NCBI GenBank assembly: GCA_050011155.1
Contig: JBEKJP010000033.1
Span: 1-64,000 of the forward strand
DNA: 64,000 nt
From: Palsa-504 sp050011155
GTDB lineage: Bacteria > Actinomycetota > Actinomycetes > Streptosporangiales > Streptosporangiaceae
Direction: 5' to 3'
Both the position numbers and the translations under genes were made by a program. Numbering within the stretch: the stretch's first letter is position 1; every line of letters starts with the position of its first letter. Below are positions 48,633 through 57,603 of the stretch, piece by piece. Below the pieces are notes generated by a model. That model saw only the letters and a list, made by a program, of their open reading frames with translations, was not told where the DNA came from and searched no databases.

Positions 48633-49457
48633 TTAGCTGGTGACGTCGGAGGAGGTGAAGCGGGCCCAGGCGAAGGAGCCGGCCAGGACGGCGTAGACGG
48701 CGAAGGAGAGCAGGCCGTGCAGCAGGGTGGTGGTGTCGACCGGGACCCGCAGCAGGGAGTCGAAGGACAGCCACCAGTGCGTCGGCAGGTACGGGCCGAC
48801 CGCGGCGAGTTGCGGCACGTTGTCGACGACCTCGCTGGTCACGACCAGGATCATGATCGCCGCGATGGCCCCGATGGCGTGCTCGGTCAGGGTCGAGATG
48901 GCCAGCCCGATGGCGCCCAGGGCGGCCATCGCCGCCGCCACGTACAAGGTCACGAACAGCAGCCGGAGCAGCCCGTCGGCCAGCGAGACCGTGGTCCCCG
49001 AGAGCAGGGTCACCGGGCCGACCGGGAACAGCACGACCCCGGCCACCAGGGCCACCGCCGACACGACGAACGTGGCGCACAGTCCGAACGTCACGATCAC
49101 GCCGTACTTGACCGCGAGCAGCCGGGTCCGCCCGGCCGGGACGGCCAGCAGGTAGCGCAGCGTGCCGTAGCCGGCCTCGCCGGCCACCGCGTCGCCCGCC
49201 ACCACCGCGACCACCACCGGCAGCACCAGGATGAGCAGGGTGGACAGCGCGATGAAGGTGAGGAACACGCCGTTCCCGGCCAGCTGGTTGAAGAACGCCA
49301 CCCCGTTGCCGTTGCCGCCGCCCGGGTGCGGCGCCGCCAGCCGCAGCGCGATGCCGATGACCAGGGGGAAGACGGCGGCCACGGCCAGCAGCAGGAGGTT
49401 CCGCCTGCGCAGGAGCACGAGGTGGAGCTCAGAGTGGTAGAACCTAACCGCTGACAT
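48633..49457 (-). CDS. ABC-2 type exporter permease
   Basis: A 274-residue membrane protein with about six helices (LLLLAVAAVFPLVIGIAL, LSTLLILVLPVVVAVVAG, VIVTFGLCATFVVSAVALVAG and others) and the ABC-2 loop EAGYGTLRYLLAVPAGRTRLL. It is coupled to the upstream ATPase by a 14-bp overlap. The pair plus the LolA-like gene suggests export or extraction of a lipid or peptide, but the substrate is unknown. Confidence 0.9.
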   Translation of the reverse strand: MSAVRFYHSELHLVLLRRRNLLLLAVAAVFPLVIGIALRLAAPHPGGGNGNGVAFFNQLAGNGVFLTFIALSTLLILVLPVVVAVVAGDAVAGEAGYGTLRYLLAVPAGRTRLLAVKYGVIVTFGLCATFVVSAVALVAGVVLFPVGPVTLLSGTTVSLADGLLRLLFVTLYVAAAMAALGAIGLAISTLTEHAIGAIAAIMILVVTSEVVDNVPQLAAVGPYLPTHWWLSFDSLLRVPVDTTTLLHGLLSFAVYAVLAGSFAWARFTSSDVTS

Positions 49458-50379
49458 CGAAGCCCTCCCCGGTCAGCCCCACGAACAGGTCCTCCAGGCT
49501 CGGCGAGGTGACCGCGAAGCCGCGGACCCCGATGCCGGCTCCGACGAGCTCGGCGCAGATGTGCTCGGGCGACGCGTCGCCGAGGACGGCGGAGGCTTCG
49601 TCCGCTGTCGCCCGCGGATCGGCCAGGTCCAGCCCGGCCAGCACCTTGGCCGCCGCCTCGGGCTCGGCGGTCCGCACCGTGACGCGGGCGGCGCCGGTCC
49701 GGCGCAGCTCGGCCAGCGAGCCCTGGAACACCAGCCGCCCGGTCCGCATCACGCCGACGTGCGTGCAGATCTGCTCCACCTCGGCCAGCAGGTGGGAGGA
49801 GACGAACACGGTGATGCCGTCGGCGGCGATCTGCCTGATCAGGGCGCGGACTTCGCGGGTCCCTTGCGGGTCGAGACCGTTCGTCGGCTCGTCCAGGATG
49901 ATCAGTTCCCGGGGCTGCAGCAGGCCCGCGGCGATGGCCAGCCGCTGCTTCATGCCCAGCGAGTAGTGCCGGTAGCGCTTGCCCGCCGCGGCCAGCAGGC
50001 CGACCCGGTCCAGGGCTTGGCCGATCCTGGCCTTCGCGGTGGCCGGGTCGGCGGTCCGGTCGGCGGCGTCGTACCGGGCCAGGTTGGCGGTGCCGGTCAG
50101 GAACGGGTAGAAGGCCGGGCCCTCGACCAGCGAGCCGACCCGGTGCAGCACCCGGGTGGCGCCGTCCGGCATCGGCACGCCCAGCAGCGCCGCGGTCCCG
50201 CTGGTGGGGAAGGCCAGCCCGAGCAGCATCCGGATCGTGGTGGTCTTGCCGGACCCGTTCGGCCCGAGGAAACCGTAGACCGAGCCGGGCGGCACGGCCA
50301 GGTCGATGCGGTCGACGGCGAGCTGGCCCCCGCGGAACCTCTTGGTCAGCTCGCTGGTCGCGATGGCGGCAGCGGTCAA
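49444..50379 (-). CDS. ABC transporter ATP-binding protein (drug/peptide exporter type)
   Basis: A 311-residue ATPase of the DrrA/CcmA type: Walker A GPNGSGKTT, signature YSLGMKQRLAIAAGLL, Walker B LIILDEPTNGLDP and H-loop SSHLLAEVE. A C-terminal ~75-residue extension is typical of this group. The start is a TTG (50379) overlapping the stop of the LolA-like gene (TTGA), which makes it dependent on upstream translation. It overlaps the permease start at its 3' end. Confidence 0.93.
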   Translation of the reverse strand: MTAAAIATSELTKRFRGGQLAVDRIDLAVPPGSVYGFLGPNGSGKTTTIRMLLGLAFPTSGTAALLGVPMPDGATRVLHRVGSLVEGPAFYPFLTGTANLARYDAADRTADPATAKARIGQALDRVGLLAAAGKRYRHYSLGMKQRLAIAAGLLQPRELIILDEPTNGLDPQGTREVRALIRQIAADGITVFVSSHLLAEVEQICTHVGVMRTGRLVFQGSLAELRRTGAARVTVRTAEPEAAAKVLAGLDLADPRATADEASAVLGDASPEHICAELVGAGIGVRGFAVTSPSLEDLFVGLTGEGFDVSG

Positions 50380-51440
50380 GGCTTCCCTGCGTTCGAGCCG
50401 GCCGCCGCGTACAGGACGCTGGGCTGGACGGCGCCGACGTAGGCGGTGCCGGAATCGGTGATCAGCACCGAGACCAGGCTGGTGCGCAGCAGCCGGCCGC
50501 TGCCCCAGGCGCCGTGCACCGGGGTGGCCGCGGCGAGCAGGGCGCTCGCTGGTGAAGTGAAGCCAGTCGAGGGCGTCACGAGCACGGTCAGCCAGTCCTT
50601 CCCGACGGTGGTGTAGCCACCGGTGTCGGCGGGCTTGGCGTGGTCGCCGTCACCCAGGTTCTCCTGGGTGACCGTGGCGCCGGGCGGCGGGGTGAAGCTG
50701 AGGTCGGCCGCCGCCGGGGTGACGAACTGGATGGCGGTGTAGCCGACCTGGAACGCGGGGGCGCTCGCGCCGCGGGCGAAGACCTGGAGCCGCAGCGGCA
50801 CGCCGTTGCTGGCGTCCACGTCGATCTGCACCTGGCCGACCAGCGAGCGGTGGTCCTTGGGCGCCAGGACCAGCGCGTAGGCGGCCTGCCCGGCCACCGA
50901 CACGTTGCTGGACACGCTGACCGCGGTGGTCGGGCCGACCGCGGCCAGCACCTGCTTGGCCGCCTGATCCGGGGTCAGCGGGGTATTGGGGACGGCCTGG
51001 GCGGGGGCCTGGGCCGGGAGGGTGTACTTGGTCACCTTGTTCAAGCTGCTCTGCCACAGCCAGGCGGTGCCGCCGTTCCTGATCACGTCGCTCTCGCTCA
51101 GCGACTGCGGCACGGCCAGCCGGAAGTGCTGCGGGCTGGCGTACCAGACCCGGATCGTGTGCGACCCGGTGAGCAGCGACGACAGCGACGTGGCGGTGCC
51201 GGTGGCGGGCAGCGAGGGCAGCCCGAACGACGCGGTCTCCACCACCGTCCCGGTCAGCGGCGGCATGGTGGTGTCCGCGACCTGGGCGAGCAGCTGGGCC
51301 GAGGTGCGCGCGGGCAGGCCCGGCGTGGCCTGGGCCGCGGAGATCAGCGACCCGGCCAGGATCCCGCCGGTGACGACCAGCGCGCCGGCCGGAACCGCCC
51401 AGCGCGCCCGCCGCGATGACAGCCTTGGTACCTGAACCAT
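50376..51440 (-). CDS. Exported LolA/DUF2092-like protein
   Basis: A 354-residue protein with an N-terminal membrane/signal segment (WAVPAGALVVTGGILAGSLI). The rest resembles LolA-like lipid-binding or sigma-regulatory RseB-like folds: HTIRVWYASPQHFRLAV, NGGTAWLWQSSLNKVTKYTL and LRLQVFARG. It lacks a lipobox. It is the first gene of an operon with an ABC-2 exporter, diverging from an OmpR-type two-component system, an arrangement fitting envelope-stress control of lipid or peptide handling. The ATG at 51440 begins the signal directly. Confidence 0.78.
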   Translation of the reverse strand: MVQVPRLSSRRARWAVPAGALVVTGGILAGSLISAAQATPGLPARTSAQLLAQVADTTMPPLTGTVVETASFGLPSLPATGTATSLSSLLTGSHTIRVWYASPQHFRLAVPQSLSESDVIRNGGTAWLWQSSLNKVTKYTLPAQAPAQAVPNTPLTPDQAAKQVLAAVGPTTAVSVSSNVSVAGQAAYALVLAPKDHRSLVGQVQIDVDASNGVPLRLQVFARGASAPAFQVGYTAIQFVTPAAADLSFTPPPGATVTQENLGDGDHAKPADTGGYTTVGKDWLTVLVTPSTGFTSPASALLAAATPVHGAWGSGRLLRTSLVSVLITDSGTAYVGAVQPSVLYAAAGSNAGKP

Positions 51441-51522
51441 GACCCCAGGGTGCATCGCCGCTACTGTGAGCACCCTGAGAGGGCAGCGACGGTACCCGGA
51501 TGAATGGGCCACACTAGGGAAA

Positions 51523-52200
51523 GTGCGGGTCCTTGTGGTGGAAGACGAACGGCGGCTGGCGTCGGCGGTACGCCGCGGGCTGACCGCGGAGGGGTTCGCC
51601 GTCGACGTGGCCCATGACGGCGTGGACGGCCTGCACCTGGCCCGGGAGGGCGGGTACGACGCGGTGGTGCTCGACCTGATGCTGCCCGGCCTGTCCGGCT
51701 ACCAGGTGTGCGAACGGCTGCGGGCCGAGCGCAACTGGGTGCCGGTGCTGATCCTGTCGGCCAAGGACGGCGAGTACGACCAGGCCGACGGGCTCGACCT
51801 CGGCGCCGACGACTACATGACCAAGCCGTTCTCCTACGTGGTGCTGGCCGCCCGGCTGCGCGCGCTGCTGCGCCGCGGCGCGCGGCCGCGCCCGGCCGTG
51901 CTGGTAGCGGGTGACCTGGCCCTCGACCCGGCGGCTCGTACCGTCAAGCGCGGCGAGAGCGACATCGAGCTGACCGCCCGGGAGTTCGCGCTGCTCGAGT
52001 ACCTGATCCGACGGGCCGGCCAGGTCGTGTCCAAGGCGGAACTGCTCGAGCACGTCTGGGATCCGGACGCGGTAGCCGACCTCAACATCGTCGAGGTCTA
52101 CGCGGGATATGTCCGCCGCAAAATCGACACCCCGTTTGGTAAAAAAAGCCTGCAGACGGTGCGCGGGGCCGGTTACCGCCTCGCGGCCGACGGCGGCTGA
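51523..52200 (+). CDS. OmpR/PhoB-type response regulator
   Basis: A 225-residue regulator. Receiver: VVEDERRL acidic pocket, Asp51 in VVLDLMLPG, Lys in MTKPFSYVVL. The winged-helix output domain has LTAREFALLEYLIRRAGQVV and ends QTVRGAGYRLA. GTG start with GGGAAA just upstream. The kinase follows 12 bp later. The divergent LolA-like/ABC operon is the likely regulon. Confidence 0.95.
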   Translation: MRVLVVEDERRLASAVRRGLTAEGFAVDVAHDGVDGLHLAREGGYDAVVLDLMLPGLSGYQVCERLRAERNWVPVLILSAKDGEYDQADGLDLGADDYMTKPFSYVVLAARLRALLRRGARPRPAVLVAGDLALDPAARTVKRGESDIELTAREFALLEYLIRRAGQVVSKAELLEHVWDPDAVADLNIVEVYAGYVRRKIDTPFGKKSLQTVRGAGYRLAADGG

Positions 52201-52212
52201 GATGACGCCGAC

Positions 52213-53601
52213 ATGAAGCCGGCCGGCTGGTGGCGGCGGCGGAGCCTGCGGGCCCGGCTGACGCTGATCACCTCGGCCGGCCTGGCGGTCGCGCTGGCCC
52301 TGGCCGCGGTGCTGCTGGCCAGCGCGGTGCGGTCGGCACTGATCAACGGGCTCGACGTCTCGGCCCGGCAGGGCGCGGTCGAGGTGGCCACGCTGCTGGA
52401 CCAGGGCCGGCTGCCCAGCCCGGTCCCGGTGCCGCCGGACACGGTCACCGTCCAGGTGCTCAACGTCAGCGGCCAGATCGTCAACGTCTCCCCCGGCGCG
52501 GACCGGCTAGTGCCGATGCTGGCGCCCGCGCGGGCCCGGGCGGCGGCGCGGACCGGGCAGGCGCAGATGCTGGCCGGGCCGCCGCTGGGCATGCCGTCGC
52601 TACTCCGGGTGGTGGCCGTCCCGGCCAGCGGCGGCCACGTCGTCATCGCCGCGGTCTCGTTCGCCCAGGTCCACGACAGCCTGGCCACGCTGGCCCGGGC
52701 CCTGTTCATCGGCACGCCGCTGCTGTTCGCCCTGCTGGCGCTGGCCATCTGGCTGGTCACCGGGTACACCTTGCGGCCCATCGCCGCGCTGCGCCGGGGT
52801 GCCGCCGAGGTGACCGGGAACGGCGTGCCCCGCGCCCTGCCGGTGCCGCCCGCCCGCGACGAGGTGCGCCTCCTCGCGGTCACGCTCAACGACATGCTGT
52901 CCCGGCTGGCCGAGGCGCAGCAACGGCAGCGCGACCTGGTCTCCGATACCGCGCACGAGCTGCGCAGCCCGATCGCCAGCATCCGCGCCCAGCTCGAGGT
53001 GGCCCTCGACCACCCGGACGGGCTTGACTGGGCCGAGACCGCGCGCGACGTGCACGCGGACACGCTGCGGCTGGCGCGGCTGACCGAGGACCTGCTCCTG
53101 CTGGCCCGGCTCGAAGGCCAGCCGCTGCGGCGCGCCACCGTCGACCTGGCCGCGCTGTGTTCGTCGGCGGCGGCGGGCTACGCCGCGGCCCGGGTTCCGG
53201 TGCGAGCCTCGGTTCCGGGCGGTGGCGCGGGTGCCTGCGCGGTGGCGGGTGACCCGGACGCGCTGCGCCGGCTGCTGGTGAACCTGCTGGACAACGCGGT
53301 CAGGCACGCGGCCAGCCAGGTGTGCGTGTCGGTGTGCTCCGAGGGAGGCTGGGCGGTGCTCACGGTGGTGGACGACGGTCCCGGGATCCCGGTTCCCGAA
53401 CGTGAGCGGGTGTTCGGGCGTTTCACCCGGCTGGACAACGCCCGGGACCGGTCCGGGGAGGAGGGCGCCGGGCTGGGGCTGGCCATCGTGCGCTCCACCG
53501 CCGAAGCCCACGGCGGCTCGGTCTCGCTCGGTGATGCCGTTTCCGATTCGGCCGGCACCGGGCCCGGCCTGCGCGCCGTGGTCCGGCTGCCACTGAGCTG
53601 A
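52213..53601 (+). CDS. Sensor histidine kinase (HisKA type)
   Basis: A 462-residue kinase with two membrane segments (about 14-36 and 165-187) around a ~130-residue extracytoplasmic sensor, a HAMP domain (LRPIAALRRGAAEV), His248 in SDTAHELRSPIAS, and a HATPase domain with LVNLLDNAVRHA, DDGPGIP and GLGLAIV. It should pair with the response regulator upstream. The gene is followed by about 300 bp of palindrome-bearing spacer. Confidence 0.94.
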   Translation: MKPAGWWRRRSLRARLTLITSAGLAVALALAAVLLASAVRSALINGLDVSARQGAVEVATLLDQGRLPSPVPVPPDTVTVQVLNVSGQIVNVSPGADRLVPMLAPARARAAARTGQAQMLAGPPLGMPSLLRVVAVPASGGHVVIAAVSFAQVHDSLATLARALFIGTPLLFALLALAIWLVTGYTLRPIAALRRGAAEVTGNGVPRALPVPPARDEVRLLAVTLNDMLSRLAEAQQRQRDLVSDTAHELRSPIASIRAQLEVALDHPDGLDWAETARDVHADTLRLARLTEDLLLLARLEGQPLRRATVDLAALCSSAAAGYAAARVPVRASVPGGGAGACAVAGDPDALRRLLVNLLDNAVRHAASQVCVSVCSEGGWAVLTVVDDGPGIPVPERERVFGRFTRLDNARDRSGEEGAGLGLAIVRSTAEAHGGSVSLGDAVSDSAGTGPGLRAVVRLPLS

Positions 53602-53907
53602 GCGCATGTGGCTGCAGGGACGTGTGGTTCTGGTGAGGCTGCCTGGATGAGCTCGCGAAGGGGTGACATCCGCTTTGCCGGCAGTTTCGGGTGCCCTGAC
53701 ACCCCTAACCGCAAACAAAGCACCCCCCGCCTCAGCCAGTCGGCTCTTTCATGATCACGGCCAGTTCCGGTCGAAATCCAACCGCTTCTGGCCACGATCA
53801 TGAAACGTCTCGGGCGAGACTGGCTAGGAAGTCTCATTAGCCTCTGCAACCACATCTGCCTGGGCGTTCATGATCGCGAAGGGTTTTATACGGAAAAACG
53901 TAGTCAA
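53602..53907. other. 306-bp spacer between convergent kinase genes
   Basis: No coding potential was recognised, and the region is much less GC-rich than the genes around it. It holds two palindromic elements (53747-53805 and 53867-53922) that share a TTTCATGATCG-like core with the element near 26.7 kb. They may serve as bidirectional terminators or belong to a dispersed repeat family. Confidence 0.6.
53747..53805. repeat. 25-bp imperfect palindrome with TTTCATGATC core
   Basis: Left arm 53747-53771 (TTTCATGATCACGGCCAG followed by TTCCGGT) and right arm 53780-53805 (AACCGCTTCTGGCCACG then ATCATGAAA) pair at all but about five positions around an 8-nt loop. GATCATGAAAC is identical to the junction of the double palindrome at 26.7 kb. 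Confidence 0.85.
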
Positions 53908-53922
53908 TCATTCGTGATCATG
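53867..53922. repeat. Second TTCATGATCGCGAA palindrome
   Basis: TTCATGATCGCGAA (53867-53880) is mirrored by TTCGTGATCATG (53911-53922) across an AT-rich 30-nt middle. The right arm enters the last codons of the leftward kinase gene. Related in core to the neighbouring palindrome. Confidence 0.65.
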
Positions 53923-55194
53923 GGCGTGCTTCCGCGGGGCGGGGTGGGGTTGAGAGTGGCGCCAGGAGACGGCGAGGAGGGCACCGCCGAGGGGGGAGTC
54001 GCCGACGTGCCAGCGGCCGCCGGTGGAGCGGACGATCGAGTCGCCGATGGCCAGGCCCAGGCCGGCGCCCCCCTGGCTGGTGGCGGCGTGGCTGGTGGGG
54101 CTGTCGGGGGGGACGCGGTGGAAGCGGTCGAAGAGGTAGGGACGTTCGGCGGCGGGGATGCCGGGGCCGCTGTCTTCGACGGTGAGGCTGACCCGGCTGC
54201 CCTGGGCGCGGACCTCGATGCGGACCTTGCCGTCCGGGCCGGCGTGGCGGCAGGCGTTGTCGATCAGGACGCCGGCCAGCCGGTCGATCCACTCGGGTGG
54301 AGCGCTGATCAGGACGGTGCCGTCCGGGGTCTCGGCGCTGACGGCGGGACCGACCGCGCGGAACCGGTCGGCGCAGGCCCGGGCCAGCGTGCTCAGGTCG
54401 ACCGGCTCGTCGCCGGGCGGCGGCGGCCTGGCGTCGAACCTGGCCAGCCACAGCATGTCGTCCACCAGCTGGCGCAGCCGGCGGCTCTCGTCCTGGATCC
54501 GGGTCAGCGCGTCGCGGTACTCGCCGGCCTCGCGCGGGGCGGACAGGGCCACGTCGGCCTCGGCCCGGATCACGCTCAGGGGGGTGCGTAGCTCGTGCGA
54601 GGCGTCGGCGGTGAACTCGAGCTGGCGGCGGCGCGACTGCTCGACCGGGGCCAGCGCGCGCAGGCCGACCACGAGCAGGCCGCCGAACATCGCCAGCAGC
54701 AGGAACGGCCCGGCGACGATCTCGCCGTAGAGCAGCAGCCGCTTGGTGTGCTCGTCGCCGGCCACGCTCTGGCCCGCGACCAGCCAGCCACCGCCGTCGC
54801 GGGTCAGCCTGAACCGGAACGGGCCGAGCGCGGCGACGTCGGCCGAGAACGCGACGCCGTCGCGCGGGGAGCGCACGGATGGCAGCGCGGGCGCGCCTGG
54901 GCTGTGTCCGGTAATTGTGCCGCCGGAGCTGGTGGCCCAGAGGAACACGGGGGCGGAGTCGGCGTCGACGTCGGCCAGGTCGACGCCCCGGGAGGCCCGG
55001 TGGCCGACCACCGGCTGGGTGACCTCGGCCGGGTCGCTGCGGGCGACGGACAGGCGCATGGCTAGCCGTGCGTCGGCTTGGTCGGCCATGTGCCCGGCCA
55101 GTACCAGGTTGAACGCAATGGCCCCGATCACGTAGACGGCGGCGATGGCCGCCGTGGCGACGGCGGCGACTCGGGCGGCGGGGTTGAGCCTCAC
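53908..55194 (-). CDS. Sensor histidine kinase (HisKA type)
   Basis: A 428-residue kinase with two membrane segments (about 9-31 and 155-177), an intervening sensor domain, His200 in ADASHELRTPLSVIR, and HATPase motifs IDNACRHAG, DSGPGIP and GGAGLGLAIG. Its C-terminus is His/Pro-rich (APRKHAHDHE). GTG start 10 bp after the response-regulator stop. It is the last gene of a run that also holds cell-wall polyprenyl genes. Confidence 0.93.
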   Translation of the reverse strand: MRLNPAARVAAVATAAIAAVYVIGAIAFNLVLAGHMADQADARLAMRLSVARSDPAEVTQPVVGHRASRGVDLADVDADSAPVFLWATSSGGTITGHSPGAPALPSVRSPRDGVAFSADVAALGPFRFRLTRDGGGWLVAGQSVAGDEHTKRLLLYGEIVAGPFLLLAMFGGLLVVGLRALAPVEQSRRRQLEFTADASHELRTPLSVIRAEADVALSAPREAGEYRDALTRIQDESRRLRQLVDDMLWLARFDARPPPPGDEPVDLSTLARACADRFRAVGPAVSAETPDGTVLISAPPEWIDRLAGVLIDNACRHAGPDGKVRIEVRAQGSRVSLTVEDSGPGIPAAERPYLFDRFHRVPPDSPTSHAATSQGGAGLGLAIGDSIVRSTGGRWHVGDSPLGGALLAVSWRHSQPHPAPRKHAHDHE

Positions 55195-55204
55195 TGGGCT
55201 GGCT

Positions 55205-55894
55205 TCACTGGGCGATGATGCGGTAGCCGACGCCGCGGACGGTCTCGATGCGGACGCCGCCGCCGGCCAGCTTGGCACGCAGCCGGGCCAGGTGGACGTC
55301 GATGGTGTTGGAGCCGAACGCGTCGGCCTCGTTGTCCCAGACGTGCTGGGCGATCGAGCGGCGGTCGGCCACCCCGGGCGAACGCCGCATCAGGATCTCC
55401 AGGATGCCCAGCTCGGTGGCTGTGCAGGCGGGCCGCTCGCCGCGGACAAGCACCTCGCGGGCGGCCGGGTCGAACTCGACAGAACCGATGGTCAGCCGCG
55501 GCGCCTGGACGGCCGGCGGGCGGCGCTGCAGCGCCCGCAGCCGGGCTAGCAGCTCGCCGAAGTCGAACGGCTTGACCAGGTAGTCGTCCGCGCCCGCGTC
55601 CAGGCCGGCGATCCGGTCGGCCGGGGTGTCGCGGGCGGTGAGCATCAGCACCGGGATGGCCCGGTTCTGGCCGCCACCGTTATTGCCAGCTCGGCGCAGC
55701 CGCCGGACCAGGTCCAGGCCGGATAGCCGGGGCATCCGCCAGTCGAGCACGGCCACCTCGTACTGGTAGAAGCGCAGGTAGCTAGCCGCGGTCTCGCCGT
55801 CGGGCACCAGGTCGACGACGTACCCCTGCTCCCGCAGCCCGCGGGCCAGGACGGTACCCAGGTTTTCGTCGTCCTCGGCGATCAGCACCCTCAC
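55205..55894 (-). CDS. OmpR/PhoB-type response regulator
   Basis: A 229-residue regulator: AEDDENLG acidic pocket, Asp51 in AVLDWRMPR, Lys in LVKPFDFGELL, and a winged-helix output domain ending VRGVGYRI. GTG start only 23 bp after the DprE2-like stop, so it may be transcribed with the polyprenyl genes upstream. It pairs with the following kinase. Confidence 0.94.
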   Translation of the reverse strand: MRVLIAEDDENLGTVLARGLREQGYVVDLVPDGETAASYLRFYQYEVAVLDWRMPRLSGLDLVRRLRRAGNNGGGQNRAIPVLMLTARDTPADRIAGLDAGADDYLVKPFDFGELLARLRALQRRPPAVQAPRLTIGSVEFDPAAREVLVRGERPACTATELGILEILMRRSPGVADRRSIAQHVWDNEADAFGSNTIDVHLARLRAKLAGGGVRIETVRGVGYRIIAQ

Positions 55895-55917
55895 ACCTGA
55901 CGAATCTACCTCGTGGC

Positions 55918-56673
55918 TCAGCGTGATACGCGGCGCCAGAGCGGGCGCGGGACCAGCCGCAGCGCCAGCGCCAGCCCGGCCAGCGGGGCCGGGATCCACA
56001 CCGTGTCCTTGCCGCCGCCCAGCGCGGCCGCGGTAGCCGCCCCGACCTGGGCCGGGGTGCTGGACATCGGGGCCGGCGACATGCCCGCCGTCATCCGGCC
56101 GATGACGAACCCGGGCCGGACCAGGACCACCCGCACGCCGGTGCCGTGCAGGCTGTCGGCCAGCCCGCGGGCGAAGGCGTCGAGCCCGGCCTTGGCCGCG
56201 CCGTAGACGAAGTTGGCCTTGCGCGGGCGGACCGCGGCCACCGAGGACAGGACCACGATCGTGCCGCGCCGCTGGGCTCGCATCGCGGTCGCGATGGGCA
56301 GGAGGGTGGTGACGTGGCTGGTGAAGTTCGTCTCGACCATTTCGGCGGCGCGGTCGACGTCGCGTTCGACCTCGTCTTGCGGGATCAGCACGCCGGCCGC
56401 GGAGATGACCAGGTCCAGGGGCCCGTCGGCGAAGACGGCGTCGACGAACCCCTGGTGGCTACCGGTGTCCATGGCGTCGTAGCCAAGCGTCTTCACCTGG
56501 CACGGCAACTCCTTGCCGGCCGCGGCCAGGCGCTGCTCGTCGCGCCCGGCCAGGATGACCTCGGCGCCGGCCGGCAGGCCGAGCGAGGCGAGAATGGCCA
56601 GGCCGATCTCGCTGGTGCCGCCGAGCAGGAGGAGGCGAGGCGGGGAACCCACCCCGTTCGGGAAAATCGTCAT
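55918..56673 (-). CDS. dprE2: DprE2-like short-chain reductase
   Basis: A 251-residue SDR. LLLGGTSEIGLAIL is the nucleotide-binding motif with the GGTSEIG form typical of DprE2 rather than a general SDR. NFVYGAAKAGLDAF gives the catalytic Tyr and Lys, and WIPAPLAGLALALRLVPRPLWRR matches the DprE2 C-terminus. DprE2 reduces decaprenyl-phospho-2-ketoribose to decaprenyl-phospho-arabinose. The upstream UbiA-type prenyltransferase, one base away, supports this; DprE1 is not in the window. Confidence 0.85.
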   Translation of the reverse strand: MTIFPNGVGSPPRLLLLGGTSEIGLAILASLGLPAGAEVILAGRDEQRLAAAGKELPCQVKTLGYDAMDTGSHQGFVDAVFADGPLDLVISAAGVLIPQDEVERDVDRAAEMVETNFTSHVTTLLPIATAMRAQRRGTIVVLSSVAAVRPRKANFVYGAAKAGLDAFARGLADSLHGTGVRVVLVRPGFVIGRMTAGMSPAPMSSTPAQVGAATAAALGGGKDTVWIPAPLAGLALALRLVPRPLWRRVSR

Positions 56674-57603
56674 TTATCCACCCGTCTGGTACAGGCCGGT
56701 TACGAACAGGGCCAGCCAGCTCAGCTCGCAGGCCAGCATGGGGATGTCCCGCATGATCAGGTCCTCCACCGCCGCCGCGGTGCGGCGGCCGGTGAGGTAG
56801 CCGAACCGGACCAGCGCCAGGGCCAGCGGCAGCGCGCTGGCCAGGTGCCAGATCCGAACGCCCGAATGCTCGCCGGCGGCCCAGGCGACGTAGGCCGCGA
56901 TCATGCAGGCACCCACCGCGATCTGGGCCATGCGCAGCTGGGCGGGCCGGTAAAAACGCAGCACCGGGCGATGCCTGATCGCCTCGTCGCCCAGGTGAGT
57001 CAGCTCGGTGTAGCGCTTGGCGATGGCGACGCCGAACGCGCCCAGGCTGCACACCAGCAGGAACCAGCCGGATGGCGGCACGTGGGTGGCCGCGGCCCCG
57101 CCCAGCACGCGGAGCAGGAAACCCGACGCCAGGAACATGACCTCGACCACCGGGATGTGCTTGAGCACCAGCGAGTAGCCGAACGACAGGACCAGGTAGC
57201 CGGCCACCGTCGCGATCAGCAGCGGCTCGCGGATCGCCGCGCCGGCCACCAGGCCGAGCGCGGCGCAGACCGCGCCGAGCGCGATCCCGTGCCGCTCGGG
57301 CAGCGCGCCTGAGGCCACCGGCCGGAAGCGCTTGCGCGGGTGCTGACGGTCACGCTCCGCGTCCACCACGTCGTTGACGAAGTACACCGCGGCCGAGGCG
57401 AAGCCGAAGGCGACCGCGGCGACCAAGGCGTAGAACAGGCCGTCTTGGCGGCCGAGCGACGCGCCGGCCAGCGGCGCGGCGAACACGAGCAGGTTCTTGG
57501 GCCACTGCCGGGGCCGGGCGGTCCGCACCGCGGCGACCATCCAGCGCAGGCCGCGGGCGTGTTCGGCCAGGGCCACCTCGGTGGCGTTCGTCTGGGTGGT
57601 CAC
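56674..57603 (-). CDS. UbiA-family decaprenyl-phosphate phosphoribosyltransferase-like protein
   Basis: A 309-residue integral membrane prenyltransferase with about eight to nine helices. First Asp-rich motif: NDVVDAERDRQHP; second: AKRYTELTHLGDEAIRHR. The opening RPRQWPKNLLVFAAPLA and the dprE2 neighbour match Rv3806c-like enzymes that attach phosphoribose to decaprenyl phosphate, the first step of the arabinose donor pathway, rather than ubiquinone or haem enzymes. The GTG overlaps the glycosidase stop, and the dprE2 ATG directly abuts its stop. Confidence 0.88.
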   Translation of the reverse strand: MTTQTNATEVALAEHARGLRWMVAAVRTARPRQWPKNLLVFAAPLAGASLGRQDGLFYALVAAVAFGFASAAVYFVNDVVDAERDRQHPRKRFRPVASGALPERHGIALGAVCAALGLVAGAAIREPLLIATVAGYLVLSFGYSLVLKHIPVVEVMFLASGFLLRVLGGAAATHVPPSGWFLLVCSLGAFGVAIAKRYTELTHLGDEAIRHRPVLRFYRPAQLRMAQIAVGACMIAAYVAWAAGEHSGVRIWHLASALPLALALVRFGYLTGRRTAAAVEDLIMRDIPMLACELSWLALFVTGLYQTGG

